A DNA stretch of 64,000 nt from Desmodus rotundus (lineage: Eukaryota; Chordata; Mammalia; Chiroptera; Phyllostomidae), in contig NC_071389.1 in assembly GCF_022682495.2 (NCBI RefSeq), positions 185,055,556-185,119,555 of the forward strand, read 5' to 3'. The position numbers and the translations under genes were made by a program. Shown in pieces: positions 47,132 through 58,345 of this stretch. How positions within the stretch are numbered: position 1 is the first letter of the stretch; every line of letters starts with the position of its first letter. The notes beneath the pieces are model-generated. The model saw nothing but the letters and a program-made list of their open reading frames with translations. It had not been told where the DNA came from and did not search any database.

Positions 47132-47469
47132 TCCTTCTTTCTCTCTGCTGTGTAGAAGAATTCCATTGTGTAAATGTACCATAGTTTTTTGATCCACTCA
47201 TTTGCTGATGGGCACTTAGGTTGCTTCCAGTACTTGGTTATTGTAAATTGTGCTGCTATGAACATTGGGGTGCATAGGTTCTCTTGGATTGGTATTTCAG
47301 GGAGGGGATAGTAGGGAGAGGGGTCTACAGGAGCTACTATAAAGGATACAAGGACAAAATCAAGGGGGAGGGTAGAGGTGGGAGAGGGAGGTAGGATTGG
47401 CTGGAGGGATGGGGAGAAAATGCAGAAAATTGTAACTGAATAACAATAAAAAAAATTTAAAACCAAAAT
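47132..47469. mobile_element. L1 LINE insertion with 5' inversion (twin-primed)
   Basis: 47132..47300 is antisense L1 ORF2; read on the minus strand it gives a frame with NEWIKKLWYIYTMEF. 47301..47460 is sense L1 3' UTR ('ctataaaggatacaaggaca', then 'tgaataacaataaaaaaaa'). GCATAAAGT flanks the whole unit at 47123..47131 and 47470..47478, so both halves arrived in one event. This head-inverted structure is the recognised product of twin priming. Confidence 0.88.
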
Positions 47470-47478
47470 GCATAAAGT

Positions 47479-48225
47479 GACATTTCCTGTTATTTTTCTA
47501 AAATAGGTGTCTGATTACTGTACTCCCGGTCTTTCACTCTGCCAGCCTGGTAGGTAGGACTCATCGTAACTTATACCCAACTACCCTCCCTCACCTTGTC
47601 CCACTGCCTCTCACTCATCTTCGCCTCTGGTCACAGAACACTGGTTCCTAGGACGCATCTACCTTTCCTCTGACATGGAGGTCCTGTTTCCCTTTGTAGC
47701 ACAATTCACGGAATATCCTGCCGGGCTCAACTCGAATGCTCCCTCCTCAGTGAGGTCTTCTCTGGCTCTGTCAGTTAGTAAGTAACTCTCCAAAATTTCC
47801 CGCATCATTTCCCCATCTGTCTAAGCTTATGCTCCTCACATTATAATTATTCACGGATAAATCTCCCCATAAAAATATCCCCAGAACTAAGTACTAGAGT
47901 TAAATTAATAAATATATGCAAGACACCCTACCAACTGATTAGATACCTCAGAATAGTGAAGGAGTAAATAATCTTAATCTCATATTTTAAGTGGAAAGAA
48001 TTTCAAAAGCATTTGAGAATTTTTTAAAAGACATCCAGATATCAATAAATCATGGATAATAATGCTGTCATTACCAAGCCCCCCTACAGCCAACTTTCTA
48101 GTGATATTTATGGAAGTTTCCGCATCAACATGATTGACATATACATTTGATTTTAACCATATAAAATTGTGCATAAAAAAATCCTAGAGGGCAGCATACC
48201 AACTATTAATAATGTTCATCTCTGG
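47479..48225. other. No recognised feature
   Basis: Unassigned. 47680..47900 has some L2-like wording ('tcctcagtgaggtcttctct') in sense orientation and may be an L2 3' fragment. Confidence 0.35.
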
Positions 48226-48227
48226 CT

Positions 48228-49560
48228 GGTCAGATTATGGATTATTTTTATTTTAAAAATATTTTTCCTATTTCTCAAATATTCTTCAATGAGCACATAT
48301 TACTTTTATCTATTTATATTGTTTCAGATATTGAGTACTTTTTTAAAAAAGCATTACAGGTGCATCTAAAATCTCACTTTACCCTGTTGGAAACCTATTC
48401 CCCTGCTGCCCTCTCAAGAGTTAATCACCCTCTTGAAGTTGATATGAATCCTCCATTTATGCCTTTATAATTTTACTATTGATGTGTATACTTATCTCTC
48501 TGTTCATTATATATGCCAATGTTATACATTAGAGTATTGTTTTACATTTACATAAATAATATCATATTATGTTTACAATGCTGAATCTTGTTTTTTTCAC
48601 TTAGTATTATTTTCCAGATACATCCAAGTAGATGTTTGTAAACCTGGGGCTTTCATTTTAATTGATACATAGTGTTTCGTTTTACTAAAATTTACTCTTT
48701 GGTTCTCTTCCTTAGGGATATTTTGTTTTTTCCAATTTTTTTTTCCTCACAAACACTGTTGCAATGAACATCCATCACAGTCTTAAGAGTTTTGTTTTAA
48801 AGAACTACACCTAGCAGATTTGCTGGATAGGAGTGTATGTGCATTTCAAACTTTTAAAAATATTGTTCAATCATCCTCCAGTGTGAGGTACCAATTTACA
48901 ATCCAATTAGCTGTGTACAAGAGTTCCTGTTTTTCCGTATCTTTGCAATACTTGACATTGTCAGAATGTTTGCGTCATCCCTGGGGATGGTTATAAACTG
49001 GAATTCCACAGTGGTCTTAATTTAAATTTTTCTGTTACTGGTGTTAACTATGTTTATTGTCCATTCAAACTTTGCCTTCGGTTAATTGTCTCTGCTGATT
49101 GTTTCAATGTTTTTGTTTGTTCTTTGTGTTTTTGTCCTTTTCTTCTTTTGCAGTACAGTTCTCTTTTCAGTGCTGTGAACATGTAGTGCATGGTAAACAT
49201 CTCTCCTAGTCCACGGCCCTTTTAAACGTATTTTGTGGCATCTTAGGGTAAGCATGGATTTTATTTTTAAATTTCATGGAGTCAGTGTTGCCAGCCTTTT
49301 TCTAAATGGAGTATACTTTCTGTCTTAAGCTATCCTTCTCTTATACTAAGACAGTCATGTAAATCGTCCCTCCTAATTTGTTAAATTGAGGAAATATTGA
49401 AAGAGTTTTCTGATGGCTGAAATATCCTTGAAAAGTGAGATAAATCCTACTTAGTCAAGATGTACTTTTTAATATGTTGTTGGATTTAATGTGGCAATAT
49501 TTTATTTAGGAACTGCACATATATTTTCATACCAAAGATTAATCCATATATTTTTCGCGT
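48228..49560 (-). mobile_element. Old L1 LINE (antisense), 3' region and ORF2
   Basis: 'ttcacttagtattattttcc', 'tgttgcaatgaacatccatc', 'tttgctggataggagtgtat' and 'ccagtgtgaggtaccaattt' are the antisense of an old L1 3' region, followed by degenerate antisense ORF2. Confidence 0.7.
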
Positions 49561-49744
49561 ACTCTCCTTGCCCAGTTTTGTTACCCAAGTCATATAAGCA
49601 CAAAGCCGGCACTTTGCTCTTTGGGAGCTCTGTTAAACCGCTGGCCAGCCTTGATGCTACCTGTTCACTTCGGTTCACTACCGCTCCGCTGTCACAGCAT
49701 CCTGACCAACAGTCTTTGATATCACTGCTCTTCTATTAACATCT

Positions 49745-50055
49745 ACCAGTGTACTGAGTTATGATTGGTAGTGTACATTTTTCCACAGAATTGTACATTT
49801 GATCTATGTCAAAATGTTCTGTAACAAAATTGTTCATAATATTTTCTATGTTGCCTTAAAACTTCTCTTGAGTCTTGGGTCATATCCTCCGTTTTTCTCC
49901 ACAATAATTATTTTTACCTTTTCTTCTTTTGATCAGCCTTGCTAGGGGTGTATTTATATTATTACCTTTAAAAATATAGATTAATTTCCATTATGATTTT
50001 GTTTTAATCCCCAAGTTACTTTGAAATGTATTCCTTTTTCGTTTCCAAACTTATG
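49745..50055 (-). mobile_element. Old L1 LINE (antisense), further segment
   Basis: 'cttttgatcagccttgctag' and 'gtgtatttatattatt' match the antisense of ORF2, continuing the copy to its left. The ~180 bp between 49561 and 49744 do not match and may be a small insertion. Confidence 0.5.
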
Positions 50056-50723
50056 GCTGAGGGCTCTGGAAAAAGGGTAGCTTAGATGGGCTTCCTTAAT
50101 TTCCTGCAACCCGTTCAGGTAGGCCAAGCCCTGCAGCTCCTGAAGCCGACTGGCAAATCGTGTCTGGAGAGAAGAACAAGACAGCTGTCACAGGGCCGTT
50201 TCTTCCCTGGGACCAGCGAGAGTCTTAGAACTAGTGTCGAAATTTCCATTGGTGAGGCACAGAATGTCCTAATTCCAGAGAAAACTTGCCCGGCAGAGAC
50301 TGCGGTACCCCACGGGAAATGGGTGCATTGGCCAACATGGGGCACAGGAATGTGTCAGCATGTCCATGACCCCAAGGAACTAAGGACATGTGGAACAGGT
50401 GTTCTATGTTGTCTTCACCTGAACTGCTGGGAAGCTGATACACAGGCTTTCTTCCAGTATCTGCCTGTTGCTATAATGCTGATGGAGAATTCTAACTTCC
50501 ACTGTTCTAGAGACTGCCATTCTTTCAGACGTGGAAGCAAGTAAACCTAAGCCTTAAGGAGCAGACCAAGAAACAAACAAACAAACACATACAAAACAAA
50601 CAAATGCTGAAGAAGCCTAGCAACCAGAAAAATCAAACAAAAAATTCAGAATGGATCTCTAAAAAAATAGAGATGCTAATAGACACATAAGAATTTTTAA
50701 TGCAAATAATAATCAGAGAGCTT
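50056..50723 (+). mobile_element. GC-rich block then A-rich tract, possibly L1/HAL1 5' region
   Basis: 50086..50550 is GC-richer and holds the longest ORF of the window (152 codons, Cys/His/Trp scattered, no recognised motif). It passes into an A-rich tract with (AAAC)n at 50570..50600 and then sequence resembling the start of L1/HAL1 ORF1. That order is the usual one for an L1 5' UTR leading into ORF1, so the 152-codon ORF is more likely chance than a gene. Confidence 0.35.
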
Positions 50724-50735
50724 AAAAATACTAAG

Positions 50736-51148
50736 AGTTAGATTGTTCTTAACTTCAATGTCTCTGGTTATATTTTGTTTGCTTTTTTTCTTCTGTTGAT
50801 TATGTTCCAGTTAAAGGTGAGATCATATGGTATTTGTCCCTCACCGTCTCGCTTATTTCACTTAGCATAATGCTCTCCAGTTCCATCCATGCTGTTGCAA
50901 AGGGTATAAGCTCCTTCTTTCTCTCTACTGCATAGAATTCCATTGTGTAAATATACCATACAATAGCCAGGGGGGAGTGGGGAGGGGACAGTGAGGAGAG
51001 GGGGTTACAGGAACTACTATAAAGGACACATGGACAAAATCAAGGGGGAGGGGGGAAGTGGGGGAGGGAGAGGGGTTCAGCTGGGGTGGGGTGGAGGGAT
51101 GGGGAGAAAAGGCACACAACTGTAATTGAATAACAATAAAATTTTTTA
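50736..51148. mobile_element. Second L1 LINE insertion with 5' inversion (twin-primed)
   Basis: 50736..~50960 is antisense L1 ORF2 end ('gctctccagttccatccatg', 'ctgcatagaattccattgtg'). ~50961..51148 is sense L1 3' UTR ('ctactataaaggacacatgg', 'tgaataacaataaaattttt'). The perfect 12-bp AAAAATACTAAG at 50724..50735 and 51149..51160 is the target-site duplication. Same L1 subfamily and same architecture as 47132..47469. Confidence 0.9.
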
Positions 51149-51160
51149 AAAAATACTAAG

Positions 51161-51730
51161 TCAGCATATAAAAAACTTTGTGGAAAAATAGCCAATGAAA
51201 AAAATGAAAATGACTTGAAGGTAAGGTTGGTTTATTCTTGAAAATTGAATCAGTGCCTTAGAATACAAAGTGAAAGAAATGTCTCAAGCTGCAAAGAAAA
51301 AGAAAAAGGAATTTAGAAAGGGAGAGATCCAGGAGACCTATTATGCAAATAATAGAAATTCCAGAAAAAGAAAAAGAAACAGATGGAGACAAAGCAATAA
51401 TTAAAGAGTACAGTTAAAAATTCCCTTAGTGAATAAAATCTTTAGTCTGCATGTTGAAGTTCTAGGCGAGATCAATAAAAAAGATACACATACATAATAT
51501 ATACTGGAGAAACCTGTGTGCCAAGGATAAAAGGTTTATCATCCAGGCTTCCAAAGAGAAGTAACACATTCTTTAAAGTGAACTAAGACACTGATTAAAG
51601 TTTTCATCTCCAACAGTGAAAAGTAAAAGATAGTGAATTATTATCTGAGGCAAATACTTAAGAAAGAACTCTAAATTGAACAGAGACTTCAAGATAGGTA
51701 ATGTATAAAAGGGAAAAATAGTGATTAACA
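51161..51730 (+). mobile_element. HAL1/L1 ORF1-like degenerate sequence
   Basis: 'gagagatccaggagacctat', 'gaaattccagaaaaagaaaa' and 'ttaaaaattcccttagtgaa' resemble the ORF1 region of old L1 or HAL1 elements. It appears to continue the A-rich tract left of the twin-primed L1. Confidence 0.45.
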
Positions 51731-51774
51731 ATTAAAAAAATTAAACTATATACCAAACTATATCTATCTAATTA

Positions 51775-51810
51775 CAATTCTATCTATCCATCCATCCATC
51801 TCTCTATCTG
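51775..51810. repeat. (ATCT/ATCC)n microsatellite
   Basis: Short run of TCTATCTATCCATCCATCCATCTCTCTATC. Confidence 0.85.
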
Positions 51811-51829
51811 GGAAAAAACATATGCACTC

Positions 51830-52430
51830 CTGATGGACGGGTACAGAGTTCTAGATGTCTACTAAATCAAGGTTGTTCATTGCATTATTCAACATTCTAT
51901 AGTCTTAATATTGTTTCCTCATTTATCAATGTTCTCAATGAAATACAGTATAGTAAAATCTTGTACAAAGTGTGGATTTCAGTTTTTCTTCAGAGTACTA
52001 TCAGTTTTGGGCTGTGAATATATCAAGGCATTGTTGTGTGTGGAAGAATGGATGACTTTCATATCTTCTTGGTATTGTGTTTTATCTCTTATTGTTACCA
52101 AGTATCCCTCTTTATAGCTTTTAAGGTTTTTAAATTTCAGTTATATTTTGAGTAATGATGTTGCCTCAATGCCTTTCTCTAGGTTCATTTTGCTTGGTGT
52201 TGAGTTTTTAACCCCATGATGTCATTTTGATTTAGGTTTGACTCCTGTCAAAAGCATATAGCATGATTTTTACAAATTGCATCCAATATAATTCATTTGG
52301 TCTTTCATTAATTATTTCCTATTTTGTATTTTTGACTTTTCATGCCTTTTCTTTTCTGCATTTCTTTTTTCTACAGATTTAGATACATTTTAATTAAAGG
52401 TTCCTTTATTCTTTATTTTCTATTACTGAA
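51830..52430 (-). mobile_element. Old L1 LINE (antisense), ORF2 5' part
   Basis: 'catatcttcttggtattgtg', 'ttgttaccaagtatccctct', 'tgatgttgcctcaatgcctt' and 'gtcaaaagcatatagcatga' follow the antisense of an old L1 ORF2. Diverged throughout. Confidence 0.55.
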
Positions 52431-53449
52431 GTAAAATAAAAAATGTACATTATGGAAGATATAAATTATGTTTCTAATTTTTAGTGATTTCTCACAAAAA
52501 TATACTAGAAACATTTTTAATAAAAATAATTAAAAAGTCAGTAAGTATCTTTGTTTTTCTAGTTCTGTAGCCCACTTTATCTGTAAACACAAACCTCTAT
52601 CTTGCCTATTTTTGTTGTCTGGAAATGTAACCCGCCTTTCCCCGCGCGCCACCCCCCCCCCAGCTGCACGTGTCCAGCACTATGCCTGCCTCTGGCTCCC
52701 ACTTTGAGTGAAGCTCTTTGAGACTCCATCGCCCAGAAGGGTACCGTCCCCTACGGACACTGCCCATTTCGGGGCCCAGTCACCAGCCAGACTGCCATTT
52801 AGAGTCTACTTTCTATTACGCGTTTCTGATACAGTTGAGCATGGAGATAATTGTCTTTGTTTTTCTGTGCAGCTAGAATTTGTACTTTTCTCATTTTGTA
52901 TTTTGTCCCTCAGTGCTGTTTTGGTGCATGGAAAAACAGGGGAAGCATCGCTTTATAATAAGCCTCACGGACCTTGCCAAGATGATGTCATGTTATACTT
53001 CTACAATCAGAAATATATATAATTGATTTTAAAATAAATATAATATAAATGTATGTATGCCAAATGTTTATTCTCAGTTATGTAAAAGCTATGTACAGCA
53101 AAAAATTAAAAAGGGTGAGGGGGGTAGACATAAACCACATCAACATTAATTACTCTGATAGGATTTGGGAAAAATATTTTATAATTTTTTACTAAAATAA
53201 TTTGTTCAGGTCTATGAGAACATAAACCTATTTTTAAAAAGCTACTAGAAGTAAAAGTAAATTACATTAGTTGCCATATTAATAATTGTTATACTACAAA
53301 ATCACACTAATCCAGCAGGGTTTCCTAAAGGACACAGTTAGTTAACAGATGTTAAAAATGAGCTCCTCTATTCAGAAACTTTTCTGTGTTACTATGTCTC
53401 AGATTTTAGACAAATCACTCTTTTCTACACTTGGCTAGAGTAATTGAAG
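52431..53449. other. Unassigned, with a GC-rich patch and a terminal-exon-like segment
   Basis: 52625..52800 is GC-rich with a C-run. On the plus strand a pyrimidine tract ends TTTTGTCCCTCAG at about 52912. An open frame then runs to a stop at about 53020, followed by AAAATAAATATAAT. This looks like a terminal exon in outline, but the peptide is unfamiliar and the strand is opposite to exons A and B. I do not call a gene. Confidence 0.25.
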
Positions 53450-53451
53450 TA

Positions 53452-54129
53452 CAAGGTCTGTCCAGAAAAAGTCCAGCCATTGTTAATATAACAAGAACGG
53501 TTTGCGTGACACCATAACCTCACAGCCAAGGAGAGTGGACTGGAATGCGCATGTGCAAACAATGACAACTTCACTGTACTAGTCAGTGGGGGCAGCAGAC
53601 ACTGTTGAGTGAGCGTGTGTACTGTGTAGCTGTTGCATTCAAAACGGATGAGTAGAGCAACGAATCTGCATCAAATTTCGTGTTAAGCTTCAACATTCAT
53701 CTGCTAAAACCAGTCAGATGATTCAGAAGGCCACAGCTATGGGCAACTGGTGATCAGCAGCTTCATCATGACAATGTGCCCACTCATGCATCATGTCCTA
53801 TGCAGAATTTTTTGGTGAAACATCAAATCACACAGTTACACAGGTGACTCAGAACCCCCAACAGCCCAGATTTGGAGGCCTGTGACCTCTGGCTTTTCCC
53901 AAAACTAAAATCACCTTCGAAAGGGAAGACATTTCACACTGTCAGTGAGATTCAGGAAAATACAACAGGGCAGCTGAGGGTGATTGGGAGAACTGTGTGA
54001 AGTCCCACGGTGCCTACTTTGAAGAAGACTCAGGCGTCTTTGTCCCATGTACAATGTTTCTTACATCTTCTTCAATAAATGTCTCTATTTTTCATATTAC
54101 ATGGCTGGGTACCTTCTGGACAGACTATG
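53452..54129 (+). mobile_element. Internally deleted mariner-like DNA transposon
   Basis: 678 bp bounded by TA at 53450..53451 and 54130..54131. The 27-bp terminal inverted repeats (CAAGGTCTGTCCAGAA... and the inverse of ...TTCTGGACAGACTATG) match at 20 of 27 positions. Inside, a frame near 53658 reads EQRICIKFRVKLQHSSAKTS, as in the N-terminal DNA-binding region of mariner transposases. It then jumps, with the central part missing, to HHDNVPTH ... NSPDLEACDLWLFPKLK, the second and third catalytic Asp blocks. Stop codons interrupt both parts, so the copy cannot make transposase. About 37 residues separate the two Asp, instead of the usual 34. Confidence 0.85.
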
Positions 54130-54131
54130 TA

Positions 54132-55578
54132 TGCTTCAGTCAAAATAATGAGCCAGGATTCTCATGTTTGCTGTGACTTAATGTCTGCTTACTTCTAAGT
54201 TTTCTAAGGAAAGAAGTACTAGCTAGCTCAGTGCTCTTGACTTGTTTATGGCCTTGTTTTTAGCCTCTCATTATTCTGTTTTCATTTTCTCTATTCACAG
54301 GTGAGAGACACAGAAGATACTAGATGACTATTTGGTAATGAACTGAATGGTTCCATAGAAATTAAAAGCATGAGAAAACCTATGTGATTAAATAACACCT
54401 GCTGCTCCTTCTCTGGGTTCTGTGCATAAAGAGCCAAATAGGATCTGCCACAGAGAATGAATGTGGCCAAGTTTGTCAGTATACTATACGACTCTGGTCT
54501 ACATGAGCCCTCTTGACTCCCGCTATCTGGAATGCTTTAAACTTTTATTTAGCAAAGTACTGTGGATAAAACCTCTCCTATTACTTTATGTATAATATGT
54601 TTTCTTTTTCTTATGTCTCATATACCTAAGGGCCAGGGAAACAGTAAGTTCTCAGCAAACAGTTGTGGAACAAGTGAATGAATACACGACTGGATGAAAG
54701 AAACAGCTCAAAACAGCACGATGAGGCGCTGAGAAAGAGCTACAAGTCAGGGAGTCACAGGGAATTCTCAGTGCCAGACCTGCTTTTGAATTCTCATCTC
54801 TTCCAATAACCTACTCATCTACATTTATTTAGTTTCCTTAATTGCAACAGAAGACATAGTGATAAATGTGATAAAATGATAGATCTAGAAATTTTTGTGT
54901 GTTAATTCTATGCTGAAATTAAATGTTGAAATTACTTTTAATTCTCTATTTTTTAACTATTCAAACCTAATCTACTAATATCTAAAAGTAATACCTATGA
55001 ATACGTTATTTTTTTCTTTGCCATTTTTAACAAATTATCTCTGGGCGTCCAGTGGAAAGACAGTCAATTATGAGACCCTTGAATTTGTATAATCTAATAT
55101 GAATGTAAAATGTAATGTGTAATATATTAAATAAGATCTACAATAAAGTATATTAATATAAAGATGTTATTTTTAAATGTGTAGTGTAACTGCAGTTGAG
55201 TGTTCATTAATTTTCAAACATCACTTAGTTAAGAGTGTAGGAGTGCCTAAAGGGAGAATCAGCAGTCTTAGCACAGTATTACATTAACAATGCAGCATCT
55301 ATGGAAAAGAATGTGACATGAATTAGTGAGCTTGCCAGTAGGTGCATGTGACAGGTCTAGATAGAGCAATGAGGGGGAACAGGGTGGTAAACAGGAGACT
55401 AGAAGCATTGTGCAAGATTTCTTTAGGATTGTATTTTTAGGATAATGTTATTTCCAGTTTAATGCTGTGATAACGCTAGCAACTGCTAAACATAAGAAAA
55501 TTAATGAATCCATGAAATAACAGCTTAATCACTAGCATTGACTGAAATTACACAACTGTACCTAACCATGAGCTTTAA
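54132..55578. other. No recognised feature
   Basis: AT-rich sequence with no repeat or exon I can support. Confidence 0.4.
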
Positions 55579-55591
55579 TGATATTGTCTCT

Positions 55592-55813
55592 TTTTTTAAA
55601 AGATTTTATTTATTTATTTATTTATTTATTTTTAGAGAGGGAAAGGGAGGGAGAACTAGAGGGAGAGAAACCTCAATGTGTGGTTGCATCGTGCACACCC
55701 CTTACTAGGGACCTGGGCCACAAACCAGGCGTGTGCCCTAAACTGGGAATGGAACCGGCGACCATTTGGTTTGCCGGCCGGCGCTCAATCCACTGAGCCA
55801 CACCAGCCAGGGC
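55592..55813 (-). mobile_element. VES-type tRNA-derived SINE with 13-bp TSD
   Basis: The right end 'cactgagccacaccagccag' plus GGC is the reverse complement of the VES head. The left end carries (TTTA)n, the antisense of a (TAAA)n tail. TGATATTGTCTCT at 55579..55591 and 55814..55826 is a perfect target-site duplication. The ORFs across it are read-through of the SINE. Confidence 0.92.
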
Positions 55814-56039
55814 TGATATTGTCTCTCTTTAAGAGCATTGAGAATAACTCTTGTCAAGTGTCCAACCAGTACATGAAACAAGATAATCTAAATTAAAATA
55901 TTCTGAACTATGAGTAAAAACAGAAGTTAAAAAACTATATTTTTCATAGATTAAGTTTTATTCCAGGAGAAGTTTCAGTATTTTATAGATAGTATCTATC
56001 TTTGGTCTATTTGGCTTTCTTCAAAGAAGGAAATCACTT

Positions 56040-56470
56040 AATATTTAACATCAATTAATTAGATGTGAATTATTTTGATGGCTATCTTTAATTTTTTTCT
56101 AGTTATGAAAGCAATATGCATTAACTGTAGAAAATTTGGGCAGAACAGAAAAGTGTGAAAAAAAATCACATGTAACCCTAGCCTCTAAGGATAGCACTAC
56201 TAATATCTCGTTCTAGTCTTTTATCCCATGCAACTACACATAATGTTAGTTTTCAACTAAATTTATATCATATGGTAAACATACATTCATTCATTCAACA
56301 GATATTTATTGAAAGATAACTATATGCCATTATGAGAATTGGAATAATTAGATATAATTTGAAAATATTATTTCTAATGATTATAGGCGATTCTGACCTT
56401 TGCGTAGCTGTGCTACTTAACCATTCATGCATGTTGTCTTTTGGGTTGTCTCCAATTCATCCGCTGATTT
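56040..56470 (-). mobile_element. Old L1 LINE 3' region (antisense)
   Basis: 'gaacagaaaagtgtgaaaaa', 'tcacatgtaaccctagcctc' and 'tgtcttttgggttgtctcca' resemble the antisense of an old L1 3' region. An L2-like 'attcattcaacagatattta' sits within it at about 56287. Confidence 0.45.
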
Positions 56471-56712
56471 TAGATTGGTTAGAACATCCCCCAGTACCAC
56501 TCCAAAGATAGGCAGGCCCAATACAGACTTATTATAAACCACTACACAAGTTTCCACCTCTTCCTATTTTGTTTGAAAAGAAAAAATTCAAGATTTAGCC
56601 TGTCAGAATCAAAATCTCAACATTGCATCTTACATAATTAATTAGTTCATGAATTGTGAATGTGGTTAAGAATATGTCTCTAAAAAACTCCCAAAGAATA
56701 TGGGGTTTTTTT

Positions 56713-56920
56713 GCCCTGGCTGGTGTGGCTCAGTTGGTGGGAGCATGATCCCCTAAACCCAAAGGCCACAGGTTTGATTTCCGGGCAGGGCACATACCTA
56801 GGTTGTGGATTCGGTCCCCAGTCGGGGCATGTGTGAGAGGCAGATCAGCATTTCTCTCTCACATTGATGTTTTTCTCCTTCTCTCTGTCCCTTCATTCCC
56901 CTCTCTCTAAAAATCAATAA
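56713..56920 (+). mobile_element. VES-type tRNA-derived SINE
   Basis: Head GCCCTGGCTGGTGTGGCTCA, then AGTTGG, B-box-like 'aggtttgatttcc', 'gattcggtccccagtcgggg' and 'cattgatgtttttctccttc'. This is the copy closest to the family pattern. Target duplication is not resolved. Confidence 0.92.
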
Positions 56921-57129
56921 GCATATCTTTTGATGAGGATAAAAAAAAGACTATGATCTCTAGAGCCAAATATCATTGTCTTCAAGTTTCAGCACTGCTA
57001 TTTTTTAGCAAGCACTAGACCTTTTTCTGGCTTGTCTCCTTTACCTGTAAATTTGTCTGATAATATTAGCTACTTCATAAATAGCTTAAGATTAAATAAG
57101 TTAATATGCATAAAGTAAGTAATGTTATT

Positions 57130-58146
57130 ATTATTTTTTCATTAATATTTATTTAGTGTCTTTCACATGGCAGGGATTTTGCTAGAAGCTACAGCTACAA
57201 ATGTAAACTGACAAGCAAGATTTTTACCTCTTTAAAACAACTGAAACAGATATTAAAATAACCCCAAAATAACTATATCATTTCAATCAAAATAAGGGCC
57301 ATAAAGAAAAGGAATATTAGAAGGTGCTAAAAGAGTAGAAAACAGGGTCATCCATCCATACACGTATTCTGGGGCATGGTGTGTGGGTGTCCCCAAGGTG
57401 GGTGTCCGTGAGGAAGAATGCAAATTAAACTATCTGGGGAAAGGAAAAGGAAAGAGGATGGTAGGAGCAGATATTTGTTCAGGTATGTCAAGGCCCACAG
57501 GTAGAAACGAGCTTGCCCCTATTAAAGAACTAAAAGGAACTGAGGAGTAGAGAGACAGTTGGGAAGGTGGAGACTGGTGAGAGATGAAGCTAAACATGAA
57601 AAGGAAAAACAAAAGCACATCATTCAGAGCCTTTTGGACCTTATTACAGATTTGGGTCATTCTTCTAAGAATAACAACAAAACAAATCACTAAAGGTTTT
57701 ATTCAAAGCAGTGATGCACTCAGATTTGTGATTTTTAAGATTACTTTGGCTGCAACATAAATAATACGTGTAAGGAAGGCAAATAGGACAGTTAATATTT
57801 TATTATTAAAATGATCCAGAAGAGTGGTTGGTGAAGGCAGAGATTAAGAGAAGAAGATAGATTTGAGGAATAGCTGGGGATATACAGTAAGTTACAGAAT
57901 TACCCTCACGCTCCTACCTGCTACAGTTAAGAACCACAAGACCTGGTGATTGATCGCAGATAGGAGTTCATGGAGATGGAGATGGCAAGAACATCCAGGT
58001 TTCTGAAGTCAGACGAGTGGTTAAGTCATTTACTGAGATAAGAAACCCTGCATGAAGAATAAGTTTGAGGGGATAGATGACTTTGGATTAGGATATGTTA
58101 GGACCAAGGTGCCTTTGAGACATACAGGTAAAGCTATTCAGTCAAT
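57130..58146 (-). mobile_element. L2 LINE (antisense), long copy
   Basis: From the antisense 3' end ('tatttatttagtgtctttca') through 'gagccttttggaccttatta', 'aagcagtgatgcactcagat', 'agattactttggctgcaaca', 'aagtttgaggggatagatga' and 'aaggtgcctttgagacatac'. It is followed by a microsatellite that grew inside the element. Confidence 0.75.
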
Positions 58147-58345
58147 GGTTGGATGGATGGATGGATGGATGGATGGATGGATGGATGGATGGATGGATGG
58201 ATGGGTGGGTGGGTGGATGGATGGATGGATGGATGGATGGATGGATGGATGGATGGATGGATAGATGGGTGGATGGATGGATGGATGGATAGATGGGTGG
58301 ATGGATGGATGGATGGATGGATGGATGGATGGATGGATGGGTGGA
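58147..58345. repeat. (GGAT)n tetranucleotide array inside L2
   Basis: About 200 bp of GGAT with GGGT and AGAT variant units. The block 'gatagatgggtggatggatg' occurs twice, showing local duplication of a variant segment. The Met-Asp-Gly-Trp and Ile-His-Pro-Ser ORFs on the two strands are artefacts of the 4-bp period. Confidence 0.95.
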
